A stretch of 45,981 bases of DNA from Helicobacter heilmannii (GCF_001283065.1 NZ_CDMK01000001.1:339474-385454), one strand, 5' to 3'; shown: positions 1 through 8,957, counted from the first letter of the stretch. Notes: generated from the sequence alone by a model not told the origin. Made by a program: numbers and translations.

Positions 1-60
1 CTGCTTGTAGGCGATTAACATGAGGATATTATACACAACATCAGTGATATTTGAGAGCAT

Positions 61-102
61 GCGCCTTAATCCGCCTAGCTAAAGCTAGGAGGTTTAGGGC
101 GC
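61..102. repeat. Long imperfect inverted repeat (hairpin)
   Basis: The two arms form a near-perfect palindrome. The core is CCTAGCT (74-80), a two-base AA spacer, then AGCTAGG (83-89), and the outer arms gcgcc/gggcgc also pair. A TCAA tetranucleotide follows at 119-122. A subterminal hairpin followed by TCAA is the right-end architecture described for ISHp608-type IS200/IS605 elements. The same hairpin also overlaps the stop codon of a minus-strand remnant gene at 93-95, so it could simply be a transcript end. No U-tract follows on either strand. Confidence 0.5.
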
Positions 103-353
103 GGTTGCTAAAGTTGCATCAAATTGGGCTTGTTGTTTGGCAGATTCTCTAGCCTGTGCCTGCATTTGCTCTCTGAAGTGCTCTTTAGCTAGGGCTTGTT
201 GGGCCTAGGGCACTTATACCGCTAAAAGTACTATTCACGCTGTTTTGTGCACTCAAGAAGGTGTTTTGTAGGGTGTTGTGCGATTTGTATGGGCTTGGCC
301 CGCTTGCATCATCAAAGCTAAAGCCCCCGCCCAGTGCCTATATCTTCTCGCAT
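93..353 (-). pseudogene. Small phage-like structural protein remnant, frameshifted
   Basis: A small reading frame begins at ATG 353, overlapping the stop of the upstream tail-fibre-like gene (338-340), and would end at TAA 93-95. It needs at least two single-base corrections: one in the G/C run around 320-333 and one near 180-205. The rebuilt product has about 85 residues, a Ser/Asn-rich middle and an Ala/Gln-rich helical end containing AKEHFREQMQAQARESAKQQ. That end resembles the helical end of the remnant at 4150-4741. The function is unknown. I assign it to the phage-like cassette from its packing and overlap with the neighbouring gene. Confidence 0.35.
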
Positions 354-2259
354 TGAACTTCTTTAGGCTTTGGGGGGGGAGTGGACCAAGAGATCACACA
401 CACGCCCCCAGCCCCTACGGTAACTTGAATGTTATTGGTGCTTCTGATCAAATACCAGCCCGAGTGCGTGAAACCCATACGCCCCGGGCCATCTACACCC
501 CCATCTCCCCCATTCACACTTAAATAACCCCCAAAACTCGTTACACCCCCCCGATTAGGGCCACTATCTTGGCCTACCCAGCCTTGCGCAAACACAAAGT
601 AATACACATCAGCAAAGGGGGGGTAAAGACTCTACTAGTTGTGAAGGTGCGGTTTTGAAAGTCAAATCCGTAATCATTCTGTCGTTTCTCAATGCACGCC
701 ATTTGGGTTTTAAGTGCGGCGATCTCTTGCCCAGTTGGGTTAGATTCGCCCACCAGCTCACCAAGCAATGTGACTTTAAATGTCCTAAGGTCTTCTCTAG
801 CGTTTTGTAATTGGGTGGGGATGTCGCCATATCTGCTTCTTACTTCGATTTCCACTTGTTCTAATTTGGCCATGGCTGCTTCATTATAGGCTTGCAGCTT
901 CTCTTGGCGGTTTTGGTTATAGGTGGCAAGTTTAGTGTGTTGTTGGCATTGTAAGCTTCTAGCTTTTCTTAGACATTTTGGTTATAGCTATCTAGCTTAG
1001 CCACATCGTTAGCATCGTAGGCTTGTAGTTTTTCTGTGGCGTTGTTGTCGTAAACATCTAGTTTCTCTTCGTAGTTTTGGTTATAGGCTTGTAAATTATG
1101 CTCTAAATTGCTCTTAGTGGCTTGTAAAGCTTGCTCAAGTCTAAAAGCTTGGCATCTGTGGTGGCTATGGTGCTTCTAGCTAGAGCCTGCAAGAGATCAC
1201 GGATTTTCACCATCTCTTTCAACTGGTGCTCCATACTGCTTAGCTTTAAGCCCATGTCGTTGGTGAAGCTGTCGATGTTTTGTTGAGCTTGTAGCAGTTG
1301 AGCTGTGGTGGTCTGCTCAATGTGGGTTTGGATCGCTTCAATCTCAACTGTGATCTTCTCTTGCAAATGCGCTAAATCGGTGCTAATATCCCTTTCTCTG
1401 GTGTTTAGGCTGTTTAAAGCCGTTTGCAAATTTTCTCTAAGCGTGCCCAAACTATCTGCGGCCAACTCTCTGAGCTCTTGGATTATGGCTTAGGGCTTTG
1501 CTCATTGTTTCAAGCAGAGTGGTTTTAAGCGGGTCTAGGCCTTTTAGTTTGTCTAGCAACACTTGCACTTGCCCTTTAAACACCAAGACCCTATCGGCCT
1601 CCTGTTTAGCCTTGCTGATGAGCTGTTAGATCAAATCGATTTGTTTTAAAGCCAATTGGAAGCTTTGCCCAATTTGGTTATTGTTGCGGATCACCACGGC
1701 ATTAAAGTCGTTAAAGTAGTTGTTATAGTCGGCAACTAGGTTTTTAATGGTTGTGATTTGGGCTTTGATATAGGTGGCCTGGGCGCGCACTGAGCTGTCC
1801 ATGATGCTTAGATTATCATAATAATTCTTCACGGCCTGAAAGCTAGAAAGACCCTAGAAATGCCCTGTAAACTCAAATAGATTTGCTCTTTCCAGTTGTC
1901 ATCCTTGTTTAACGCTTCTTCTAGTTGCGCTAACAAGCCAGTATCTAAATTCAGCACTGGGCTAGGCCCGACTTTTGGGGCGGCCTCTTCAATCTCTGCT
2001 GGCTGTGGGGTTGGGGGCAGCTCTTGTAAGTCCTCTCTAGGTTTAAATCCAGCACCAATTTAGCCCGCAAGGCAACTTCTTTAGCCCGCTTCAACACTTC
2101 TTTACTTGTGTGCAGGGCTTCTTTAGCCTTATTGATGTTCTCTTGTTGCTCTGCTGTAAACTCTGCTATTTCTTGTGTATCTTCTGCTTCTGCTACTTCT
2201 TCTGTAGACTCTGCTTCTTCTTGTGGGGCTGGGACTTGTTGTTCATCATCATTTAGCAT
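338..2259 (-). pseudogene. Tail-fibre-like protein remnant, multiple frameshifts and stops
   Basis: An AAGGAG ribosome site precedes ATG 2259, which overlaps the stop of the upstream gene (2253-2255). The reconstructed protein has about 640 residues. It starts with an acidic Glu-rich segment, then long predicted coiled coils (about 1950-1100), then a seven-copy 11-residue repeat (856-1085), and ends in a Gly-rich globular part containing VNGGDGGVDGPG and VTVGAGGV. Breaks include frameshifts near 2040, 1830 and 617-623 (a G7 tract), a frameshift and stop inside the repeat, and an in-frame stop near 1626. The order acidic N-terminus, rod, Gly-rich tip is typical of phage fibres. That assignment is inferred from architecture, not from recognised homology. 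Confidence 0.45.
856..1085 (-). repeat. Seven tandem 11-residue (33-nt) hendecad repeats
   Basis: Seven consecutive 33-nt units encode a consensus close to YNxNxxEKLxA: YNQNYEEKLDV, YDNNATEKLQA, YDANDVAKLDS, YNQNV-stop-EKLEA, YNANNTLNLAT, YNQNRQEKLQA and YNEAAMAKLEQ. The fourth unit has TAA in place of a Gln codon, and the fifth has lost one base. Hendecad periodicity is characteristic of near-straight, weakly right-handed coiled coils. The array sits just before the Gly-rich end of the tail-fibre-like remnant. Confidence 0.8.
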
Positions 2260-2755
2260 GCAAACTCCTTGCTTAAGATTAAAGACTTTCTCAAGGCTAA
2301 CCAAGATGTCTAGACTTTGGCTAGCCGATCCATTTTGACCTTGAGAGCGGAAAGTTACGCGGTAAGTACCCGGACTAGACTCTTTAAAGAGCATGCAATT
2401 ACCGGCATAAACGCGCCCATTGCACTCAAAGCTACTATGCACATTAGCGATTGTGCTTGTAGCCCAAATCCTAATAGGGTGCTCGGGCAAGGTCTCCAAA
2501 CTTTGCGCATAAATTTGTACTTCTAAAGCCATGCCATTAAAGGGCACTAAATTTTGCAACTCTTGGCCTATTTGGCTAATTCGTTTTCTAAGGGGCTAGT
2601 GCCGTGGTTCAAATCAATGCGGTTGATGGTGCTAATGATATTGGCAGAATGTGCAGCAATGGCGGATTCATTGCTTGATTGCCCACCACCTGTAAAAAGC
2701 TGACATAGGCATTAGCACGGTTGATAGTGGCATTGTCCTTGAGGCTTTTTAGCAT
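2253..2755 (-). pseudogene. Phage-like structural protein remnant
   Basis: The frame opens at ATG 2755, overlapping the stop of the upstream gene (2749-2751) in an ATGCTAA arrangement, and would end at TAA 2253-2255. The rebuilt product has about 165 residues. Its helical N-terminal half contains NANIISTIN-type sequence, and its likely beta-rich C-terminal half contains NLVPFNGMALEV and SSPGTYRVTF. At least three single-base breaks interrupt it, near 2668, 2573 and 2290. I do not recognise the family. Its place between overlapping genes suggests a virion or tail component. Confidence 0.35.
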
Positions 2756-3036
2756 GTGCTCTCACATCGGATTAGGGTGTTTAGCATTTGGGCTTCAGTG
2801 GCTTCTAGTTGGTGTTTAGCATTGATCGCATCGATCTCTAGTTTGGCTTTAAGTTGGGCATTTTCAAGGCTTAATTTGGCTTGTTCTAAATTGATTTGCA
2901 ATTCTTGCAAATATAACTTTTCATACTTAATTGCCCCTTGCATACAAAGGTCATTGAGCTCTTTGCTACTGAAGTTTTGGGTTTGCAAAGCTTCTCTTAG
3001 GCCTAAGAAGTTTCGGATAAAGCGGTTGAAATTCAT
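2749..3036 (-). CDS. Small coiled-coil protein in phage-like cassette
   Basis: This is an uninterrupted 95-residue frame, the only one in the cassette that looks intact. It begins MNFNRFIRNFLGL and continues into a long Leu/Glu/Ala/Lys-rich amphipathic helix (about residues 35-85), so the product is probably an oligomeric coiled coil. It starts 19 bases after the stop of the upstream remnant, and its stop overlaps the next start. No catalytic motif is visible. With every neighbour broken it may no longer be expressed. Confidence 0.4.
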   Translation of the reverse strand: MNFNRFIRNFLGLREALQTQNFSSKELNDLCMQGAIKYEKLYLQELQINLEQAKLSLENAQLKAKLEIDAINAKHQLEATEAQMLNTLIRCESTC

Positions 3037-3054
3037 AGACCAACCCCAAGCTTG

Positions 3055-3699
3055 CTATAAGAGGGGCACTGGACAGTGTCGGAACTCTTTTTTCGCTTTT
3101 GGGTATCCAACTCTCTTTAAATCTAAAGTGAAGCTACACACGAACAACTCTGCTTTGGCAATTTTGGACCCGAGAGTAAAGGCCGTTTAATACATGGCTA
3201 AAAGATGTTTAGCTTCGTGGTAGAGATTCTTTAAGACCCCGATTTTACTACAATTGCTCTCATCTGTGGAGATTTCTAAGAGCAAAGAGAGAACCCCATA
3301 AACCACAGCTTGACTAGCAATGAAGGGCAGGGGCAAAAACTCATCTACAGAGTGCACAGGTTCATAAGCGCAGTAGACCACGCTTAAGACCCCCTGGCTT
3401 GCTGGGCTTATGCTGATTAAATTGCCCTGGCACCAACAAGCTAAGCTCTGTCGCATTATCTAGGTCCACGCGGTTAAACAGGATTGTTAAACTTAGTCTC
3501 CAGCACAGAGAGCAAATAAGGGCACTTCATGAGAAGCACTTATTAGGGGTGATGTCTCTGGTTGTTGGGCTTTGTTTAGTTTAAACTCTACGATGAGTTG
3601 GGCCACTATGGTGTTGATGGTGTCGATGATCTCAGCATCGCTAAAGCGCAAATTCTAGTAATTTTGGTCTTTGAGTCTAGAGCGGATATCCTTTAACAC
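3055..3699 (-). pseudogene. Possible phage head-tail connector remnant
   Basis: The frame would begin at GTG 3699, 19 bases after the stop of the upstream remnant. The first residues read LKDIRSRLKDQN, then a segment containing RFSDAEIIDTIN. A basic helix followed by a 'W/F-S-D-x-E-I' helix near the N-terminus is common in small phage head-completion or adaptor proteins, which is the basis for the tentative call. Breaks include an in-frame stop near 3658, a frameshift near 3500-3470 and an in-frame TAA near 3187. A fragment continues to a stop at 3055-3057. The rebuilt length is about 210 residues. Confidence 0.35.
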
Positions 3700-3717
3700 A
3701 GAATTGACGCTAAATAT

Positions 3718-4148
3718 TTAAAAACTCCAACCCACCAATTCCCCCTCTACAAATTCGAAATAAGGGGGGCTAGAGTGCACGCTGTGCACGCTGTTGAACT
3801 CAGCGATGCACAAGAACTCAAAGATTAATTCTTCTTGCTTTTTAGAAGCTTCTTTAGGCATTTTGAAGGTGGTTAAATACTGATCTAAAAGCCGGATATC
3901 TAGATCGTTAAAGTCAACTTGTTTGGGGTAATCCTTGTAGTAAAGCACGCCTTCACCCGGACAAACGCTAAACTTCTCATCTGTGTTGAAGGTGTAGAAA
4001 TCCCCGGGGCATTAATCTCAAGCTCTAATTGCAAATGAGTGCCATTGTATTCGGGTTAAAGTTCCCAATGCGCTTTGATGGCATCAAATTTATTATGCAG
4101 CTCAACAACCATGGGCTTGTCAAAGTGCACCCATCGTTTAGAGCCCAT
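3718..4148 (-). pseudogene. Phage-like protein remnant, two frameshifts
   Basis: The frame starts at ATG 4148, overlapping the stop of the upstream remnant (4150-4152), with MGSKRWVHFDKPM. Frameshifts near 4055 and 4005 separate it from the intact 3' part, which ends at 3718. The joined product has about 140 residues, is acidic, and contains VLYYKDYPKQ and PPYFEFVEGELVG. It resembles no enzyme I know. A small virion protein is plausible only from context. Confidence 0.35.
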
Positions 4149-4149
4149 C

Positions 4150-4741
4150 TTAAGCCCTCTCCATAGGGTTAAGGTTGTAAAGCTGTACACTTTCACCAAT
4201 AGTCTTATTTGCGCTTAAGCACTCATTCTCGCGAGCATTGTAGTGGCACACTTCTTCAAATTGCCTTTGGGCGAGTTTCATTTGTTTGTCGGCTTGTTGG
4301 AGCTGTTTGTCAGTCGCCCAAATGCCCACATCTAAATTAGCTAGCCCCAAACCAATGCTAAGCCCTTGTAAACCCACTCCCCCCCCAAGCCATCGCATTA
4401 GAGTCTACTCCCCTAAACTGGAGCCTAAATTACCTGAATTACTAGAGAAGGCCTGCATCCCATTTTCAAGGGTGGGTAGGCAGTTGTGGTGGTGTTTAAG
4501 GGTTATAGTGGTATCCCCAGTTTGTGCCTTGTCTCTGCTGCTTTGGAGCCATAGACTCCTAAATTCCTAAAATTTTCAAACACAATTTTGCGTGTGCCTA
4601 CAATGCCCATACAAACTTCCTAGAGATGCGTTTATCAAGTATAAGAAACAAGACCGCCATAAAGTCAAGCCTCCATACACTCTACTACCGTTAAAGTCGA
4701 AGCCAAAAGAAACTTGCAGGTTTTGGTACTTGCCCCCTCCC
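4150..4741 (-). pseudogene. Phage-like membrane/tail protein remnant
   Basis: Fragments from ATG 4741 down to TAA 4150-4152 can be joined through about three frameshifts and an in-frame TAG near 4407. The 5' part contains GGGKYQNLQVSFGFDFNGSR. The 3' part has a Gly-rich hydrophobic stretch (GGGVGLQGLSIGLGLANLDV) followed by a Gln/Lys-rich helix containing QADKQMKLAQRQFEE. A Gly-rich membrane-active stretch followed by a long helix is often seen in podovirus tail or ejection proteins. This is an analogy, not a family match. Confidence 0.35.
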
Positions 4742-4751
4742 ATTTTCCCCC

Positions 4752-5258
4752 TTAAGAGCTCTTCATCAAATCCAGCAACGCATCTTTGCTGAAGCTTGGG
4801 GTGTTTAAGGTGGGGGGTTTTTTGAAGACTTGTTTTTGGCTCACACTCTCTTGGATTGTGCCTAGGGCTTGCTTGATTTGCTCAGTGCTCTCTTGCAAGG
4901 CTGCTTTTAAATCTGCTCCCTCTTCTAGCAAATCTAGGGGGCTTGGGGCACTTAGCTCAAGCACGCTTTCGCCTAGATTGATGCTAAGGATGCTGTTAAA
5001 AAGGGCTTTGCCCATGAATTGCGCCTTTTGCACCACTTCTTGCACGCTTTCAACGCTCAATGTCTCTAACTTTAGGATTTTTTGGCAAGCGATTTGCAGG
5101 GTTTGCAACGCCCCTATGCCCTCATTGATCCCCTTGATTTCGTGGTTAAACTTCTCAATTTTATACGCCTTGTGCTGGGTGTCTAGCATGTCTAAAGACT
5201 GCGTGTCTATCTCCCCTAAGTGTTTTTGCAGAGTCTGTAAAATGTCTTGTTTTAACAT
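4752..5258 (-). CDS. HP1076-like flagellar export co-chaperone
   Basis: The gene encodes a 168-residue all-helical protein with no signal peptide. The start at ATG 5258 (MLKQDIL) has AAGGA five bases upstream; two in-frame ATG codons further 5' lack good spacing. In H. pylori the neighbour of csd4 (HP1075) is HP1076, a helical protein of about 171 residues reported to bind the flagellin chaperone FliS as a co-chaperone. Matching length, helical content and adjacency to csd4 support the same identity here. It is divergent from csd4, with a gap of about 100 bases. The identification rests mainly on synteny and remembered resemblance. Confidence 0.6.
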   Translation of the reverse strand: MLKQDILQTLQKHLGEIDTQSLDMLDTQHKAYKIEKFNHEIKGINEGIGALQTLQIACQKILKLETLSVESVQEVVQKAQFMGKALFNSILSINLGESVLELSAPSPLDLLEEGADLKAALQESTEQIKQALGTIQESVSQKQVFKKPPTLNTPSFSKDALLDLMKSS

Positions 5259-5327
5259 GTCCATCCTTTGTAGCAAGATACATCCTACAAGCATTTTTTA
5301 TTCCTTAACACTTGGGGGGTTTTTAGG

Positions 5328-5333
5328 TATAAT
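5328..5333 (+). promoter_or_regulatory. Sigma-70-type -10 box for csd4 operon
   Basis: The sequence GGTATAATG gives a perfect TATAAT 27 bases before the csd4 ATG. This suits a short leader and transcription of csd4-magIII-hemE. No clear -35 is present, as is usual in Helicobacter. Confidence 0.65.
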
Positions 5334-5359
5334 GCGGGTCATTTTAAATAGGATTGTCG

Positions 5360-6649
5360 ATGAGATTGATTTTACTGTTGCTCTTATATGTGTCTTTAAA
5401 TGCCGCTTCTATCCAAATCGTTAAGAAAGAAAGCTCCAAATCCGCCCCCACCCTGCTTTTAATGGGGGGCATCCAAGGCGATGAGCCGGGGGGGTTTAAC
5501 GCCACGGACATTTTTTTAATGCACTACAAGATTTTGTCTGGGAATGTGTGGGTGGTGCCCGTGCTTAACCGCTACTCCATGCTGCGCAACCATCGAGGGG
5601 TGTATGGGGATTTAAACCGCAAGTTTGCCTACTTGAGCCGCAAAGACCCAGAATACCCCTTAATCCAGTCTATTAAAAAAACCATCACTGCCAAAAAAGT
5701 GGATGTGATTTTGCACCTGCACGATGGCAGTGGCTTTTACCGCCCCCGCTACATCAGCCCCCTGCTTAACCCAAGACGTTGGGGCAACTCGTCCATTATC
5801 GATCAAGACGAACTGCCCGCCGTGCCATTTGGGCATTTAAAAAAAGTATCGCAAGCCATCATTGCCAATATCAATAAATCCTTGCTAAAACCCATCCACC
5901 GCTACTATATCCGCAACACCCACACCGCACAGGGCAATATAGAAATGGAGAAGGCACTGACTTACTTTGCCATCAAGCATAAAAAGCCCGCCTTTGCCAA
6001 CGAGGCGAGCAAAGAGCTGCCCCTGCCTACACGGGTGTATTACCACTTGCTTGCCATTGAGGGCTTATTAAAAGAGCTGGGCATCAACTACAGCAAGGAT
6101 TTTGATTTGAGCCCCGAGAGCCTTTATAAACTCATCAATGACCCAAGTCTAAGCGTGGTGCTCAACAACAACACCCTATTGCCACTATATGGCCTAAGAG
6201 GGCATTTAAACTTCTTCCCCCTGCCCAAAAACACCCCCTTAGAGCAAATCCCTCTAAGCTCTAAAAGCTATATTTTAGGCTTGCTCCCCCGCCATAAGCA
6301 AGTGTGGCTCAAATACGGCAATAAATTGATGACCCGCCTACACCCCCTGTATTTGCCCTTTGATGATAGCTTAAAGAGTGTCAAGCTAGAAATTGATGGC
6401 AAGTTACAAGAGAGTGCACCGGCTAAAATGGTAGAGGTGCGTAAATCCTTTAAAATCATGCCACAAGAGGGCTATCGGGTGAATGTGATCGGTTACACAC
6501 ATAGGGGGGCAAAAGATGAAGCCGGCTTTAAAATCACCCATAAAGACCTAGACAAACGCTATTCTATAGACACAGAGGGGCACATTTTCCGCATTGAGTT
6601 TTATAAGGGCAATGCCTTCAGCGGCATGATGTTAGCGCGCTTTTTATGA
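5360..6649 (+). CDS. csd4: Peptidoglycan DL-carboxypeptidase Csd4
   Basis: This M14-family zinc peptidase trims the uncrosslinked tripeptide of peptidoglycan to a dipeptide in the periplasm, an activity needed for helical cell shape. The 429-residue protein starts with a signal peptide (RLILLLLLYVSLNAA). The motif GGIQGDEPGG supplies the unusual Gln and the Glu zinc ligands known from H. pylori Csd4 (about residues 39 and 42), and LHLHDGSG near 118-122 supplies the His. I chose ATG 5360 over the upstream in-frame TTG 5354 because AGGA (5350-5353) is then six bases away. The length is close to the 438 residues of H. pylori HP1075. The stop overlaps the start of magIII (ATGA). Confidence 0.88.
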   Translation: MRLILLLLLYVSLNAASIQIVKKESSKSAPTLLLMGGIQGDEPGGFNATDIFLMHYKILSGNVWVVPVLNRYSMLRNHRGVYGDLNRKFAYLSRKDPEYPLIQSIKKTITAKKVDVILHLHDGSGFYRPRYISPLLNPRRWGNSSIIDQDELPAVPFGHLKKVSQAIIANINKSLLKPIHRYYIRNTHTAQGNIEMEKALTYFAIKHKKPAFANEASKELPLPTRVYYHLLAIEGLLKELGINYSKDFDLSPESLYKLINDPSLSVVLNNNTLLPLYGLRGHLNFFPLPKNTPLEQIPLSSKSYILGLLPRHKQVWLKYGNKLMTRLHPLYLPFDDSLKSVKLEIDGKLQESAPAKMVEVRKSFKIMPQEGYRVNVIGYTHRGAKDEAGFKITHKDLDKRYSIDTEGHIFRIEFYKGNAFSGMMLARFL

Positions 6650-7329
6650 CCCTTGCCTTTTGTATCCTTAAAACATTAAAAGCCTTAAAACTCATAGACA
6701 ACGCCCCGCCTTTATGGTGGCCAAATGCCGGGAGTGTTGAGATTGTGCTAGGCGCAATCCTCACCCAACGCACCAAATTTAGCCATGTCCAAAAGAGTTT
6801 AGAACAGCTTAAAAGCGCAGGACTTTTAGAGCAAGACCCCACTAAGAGTCTAGAAAATCTAGCCCACACCCCCCCCACCACGCTTGCTCCACTCATTGCT
6901 CCTAGCGGGTTTTACAACCAAAAGGCAGGGTACTTAAACACCCTTAGCCAAAATATCCTAAAGGACTTCAACAGCTTTGAAACCTTTAAAGCCGAGGTGA
7001 GCCGGGAGTGGCTGTTAGCCCAAAAGGGCGTGGGTTTTGAGAGTGCTGATAGTATTTTAAATTATGCCTGCTTGCGCCCCGTCTTTGTCGTGGATGCCTA
7101 CACGCATAAACTCTTAGCCACTCTAGGGCTAGAGATGGAGGACTACCACGCCTTGCAAGAGTTTTTTACAAAAGGGCTAGAGCAGGACCTGCCCCAAGTT
7201 TTAGCACTTTATGAGAACAAACTAGAGCTAGCGAGCATTTACGCAAGATTGCATGGCAAGATTGTGGCTTGCATGCAAGCAAAAATTGCGCTTAAACCCT
7301 ACTTAAAGGATTGCGATGATCTTTATTGA
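6646..7329 (+). CDS. magIII: 3-methyladenine DNA glycosylase MagIII
   Basis: This 227-residue protein of the endonuclease III superfamily starts base-excision repair by removing 3-methyladenine. The helix-hairpin-helix is seen at about 125-145 (LLAQKGVGFESADSIL), followed by VVDAYTHK with the catalytic Asp. The C-terminal four-cysteine iron-sulfur cluster of true Nth is absent. That absence and overall similarity to H. pylori HP0602 (about 218 residues), which defined the MagIII class, argue against Nth. The start overlaps the csd4 stop by four bases and the end overlaps hemE by 14, so the three genes are translationally coupled. Confidence 0.85.
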   Translation: MTLAFCILKTLKALKLIDNAPPLWWPNAGSVEIVLGAILTQRTKFSHVQKSLEQLKSAGLLEQDPTKSLENLAHTPPTTLAPLIAPSGFYNQKAGYLNTLSQNILKDFNSFETFKAEVSREWLLAQKGVGFESADSILNYACLRPVFVVDAYTHKLLATLGLEMEDYHALQEFFTKGLEQDLPQVLALYENKLELASIYARLHGKIVACMQAKIALKPYLKDCDDLY

Positions 7330-8338
7330 TGCATGTTTTAGAAAAGAAACCCCCTACACCCCCATTTGGATGATGCGCCAAGCGGGGCGGTATTTAAGCG
7401 AATACCAAGAGGTGCGCAAAAAAGCCAAAAACTTCTTAGATTTATGCGCCGATGTCAAATTAGCCACAGAGGTTACCCTGCAACCCATTGAGATTTTAGA
7501 TGTGGATGCCGCCATACTCTTTAGCGATATTTTGCTCTTGCCCCATAAAATGGGCTTGCCCCTAGAGTTTATCCCTAGCTTTGGCCCCAAATTCACCCAA
7601 ACCATCCAAAGCCTAGAGGATGTTAAAGCCCTAAAAGCACAGGCTTATAAGGATTTGGGCTTTGTTTATGAGATTGTCGCTAGTGTGCGCTCACGGCTTG
7701 ACAAATCTAAAGCACTGATTGGTTTTAGCGGCGCGCCTTGGACTTTAGCGACCTATATGTTAGAGGGGCAGGGGAGCAAGACCTACAGCCTCTCTAAAAA
7801 AATCCTTTATAGTCAGTCCGCAGTAGCGCACGCCTTGCTAGAAGCATTGAGTGTTGAAATCATTGCTTATTTGGATATGCAAGCACAAGCGGGGGCTAAT
7901 GCGCTCATGCTCTTTGACTCGTGGGCGGGGGCGTTGGAGTTGGAGGCGTATTTGGAATTTGGATGGAGCTATATAGAAAAAATCACCAAAGCCCTTAAAG
8001 CCAAGCACCCTAAAATCCCCTTGATTGTTTTTCCTAAGGGCGTGGGGGCGTATTTGGGGTATTTAAGGGGAGATTTTGAGGTCTTTGGGTGTGGTTGGGG
8101 CGTGCCTTTATCCTTAGCTAAAGAGGTGCTAGGCGATCGCTATGTTCTGCAGGGCAACTTAGAACCCGCAAGGCTCTATAGTCAAGGAGCGATGTGTGAG
8201 GGCGTGAAGCGCATTTTCAAGGTGATGGGTAAAAAAGTGGGCTTTATTTTTAATTTGGGGCATGGGATGTTGCCCGACTTGCCCCGCGCTCACGCCACCC
8301 AGCTCGTGCGCTTGGTGCGCGAGATGAGCCAACGCTAG
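7316..8338 (+). CDS. hemE: Uroporphyrinogen decarboxylase
   Basis: HemE removes the four acetate carboxyl groups of uroporphyrinogen III to give coproporphyrinogen III, a cytoplasmic step of haem synthesis. The 340-residue product has normal length. The first UroD signature PIWMMRQAGRYLSEY carries the substrate-binding Arg residues near position 20, the second (GFSGAPWTLATYMLEG) lies near 138-153, and the C-terminal His lies in FNLGHGMLPD. It overlaps the 3' end of magIII by 14 bases. It converges on the outer membrane protein gene 13 bases downstream. Confidence 0.95.
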   Translation: MIFIDACFRKETPYTPIWMMRQAGRYLSEYQEVRKKAKNFLDLCADVKLATEVTLQPIEILDVDAAILFSDILLLPHKMGLPLEFIPSFGPKFTQTIQSLEDVKALKAQAYKDLGFVYEIVASVRSRLDKSKALIGFSGAPWTLATYMLEGQGSKTYSLSKKILYSQSAVAHALLEALSVEIIAYLDMQAQAGANALMLFDSWAGALELEAYLEFGWSYIEKITKALKAKHPKIPLIVFPKGVGAYLGYLRGDFEVFGCGWGVPLSLAKEVLGDRYVLQGNLEPARLYSQGAMCEGVKRIFKVMGKKVGFIFNLGHGMLPDLPRAHATQLVRLVREMSQR

Positions 8339-8351
8339 AGCGCGCTAGACC

Positions 8352-8957
8352 CTAGAAAGTAAACACATAGTTAATATACCATGAGTAGTGGCGCATGATG
8401 GCGATATGTGGTCCAAGTTTTTGAGGGATCATGGGGAATTTGATGCCCGCTTGGATCGCTGAGTGTGTGCCGATTCTCACGCGTCCGCCCGCATTAAAGA
8501 GGAATTGAAAGCCAGTGTGCGAGCCCATGTTGCCAAATTGCCAAGTGTTGCCCGCAAGTTGGATACCGCCCACAAGACCAAAAGAGAAGGGGCTGGTGGC
8601 GATCAAGTTCACAATCATATCTGCAGCACCGCCGTAGGTGTAAAGGTTATCTTTATCCCTGTTGCTAGTGCCGTATTGTGCGCTGTTGTTCCAATCAAAA
8701 AAACCATAGACCTGACCCCCAAACCATTTATTGGCAAAGCCCACGCCCCCAAGTTGGATACCCAAACCATAAAGAGGTGAACCGGTGGTTAGCCCATCTT
8801 TATAAATGTCGTTGCTCACTGTATACTTGCCTTGTTGGTAACCAAGACCCATGAAAAAGCCATTTTTTTCATCTGCTTGGGCGACAGACACCGCACTAGT
8901 AGCCATCAAGCTAGAGAGAGCTAATCCCTTCATCGTGCGTTTGAAACCAGAAACCAT
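8352..8957 (-). CDS. Helicobacter outer membrane beta-barrel protein
   Basis: The 201-residue protein has a cleavable signal peptide ending near SVAQADEKNGFFMGLGYQ. It then shows alternating aromatic and Gly-rich strands and ends YSWYINYVFTF. The terminal Phe and the GFFxGxGYQ mature start are hallmarks of Helicobacter outer membrane protein families (Hop/Hor/Hof-like). It is far shorter than Hop adhesins, so a small eight-stranded barrel is likely. AAGGAG lies five bases before ATG 8957. The gene is monocistronic and convergent with hemE. Confidence 0.8.
   Translation of the reverse strand: MVSGFKRTMKGLALSSLMATSAVSVAQADEKNGFFMGLGYQQGKYTVSNDIYKDGLTTGSPLYGLGIQLGGVGFANKWFGGQVYGFFDWNNSAQYGTSNRDKDNLYTYGGAADMIVNLIATSPFSFGLVGGIQLAGNTWQFGNMGSHTGFQFLFNAGGRVRIGTHSAIQAGIKFPMIPQKLGPHIAIMRHYSWYINYVFTF

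Noticed and set aside
856-1085. 33-bp tandem repeats as a possible CRISPR array
   Set aside because: The units are contiguous and coding, with no unique spacers; they encode a coiled-coil repeat. No CRISPR array was seen anywhere in the window.
4786-5424. 212-codon open frame on the plus strand
   Set aside because: It is antisense to the HP1076-like gene and runs through the csd4 promoter; Cys/Ser/Leu-rich without a ribosome site.
6646-7329. Calling this gene nth (endonuclease III)
   Set aside because: The C-terminal iron-sulfur cysteines of Nth are absent, and the sequence follows the MagIII pattern.
8333-8351. CTAG-AGCGCG-CTAG repeat as a terminator between hemE and the OMP gene
   Set aside because: The stem is only four bases and there is no T-run on either strand.
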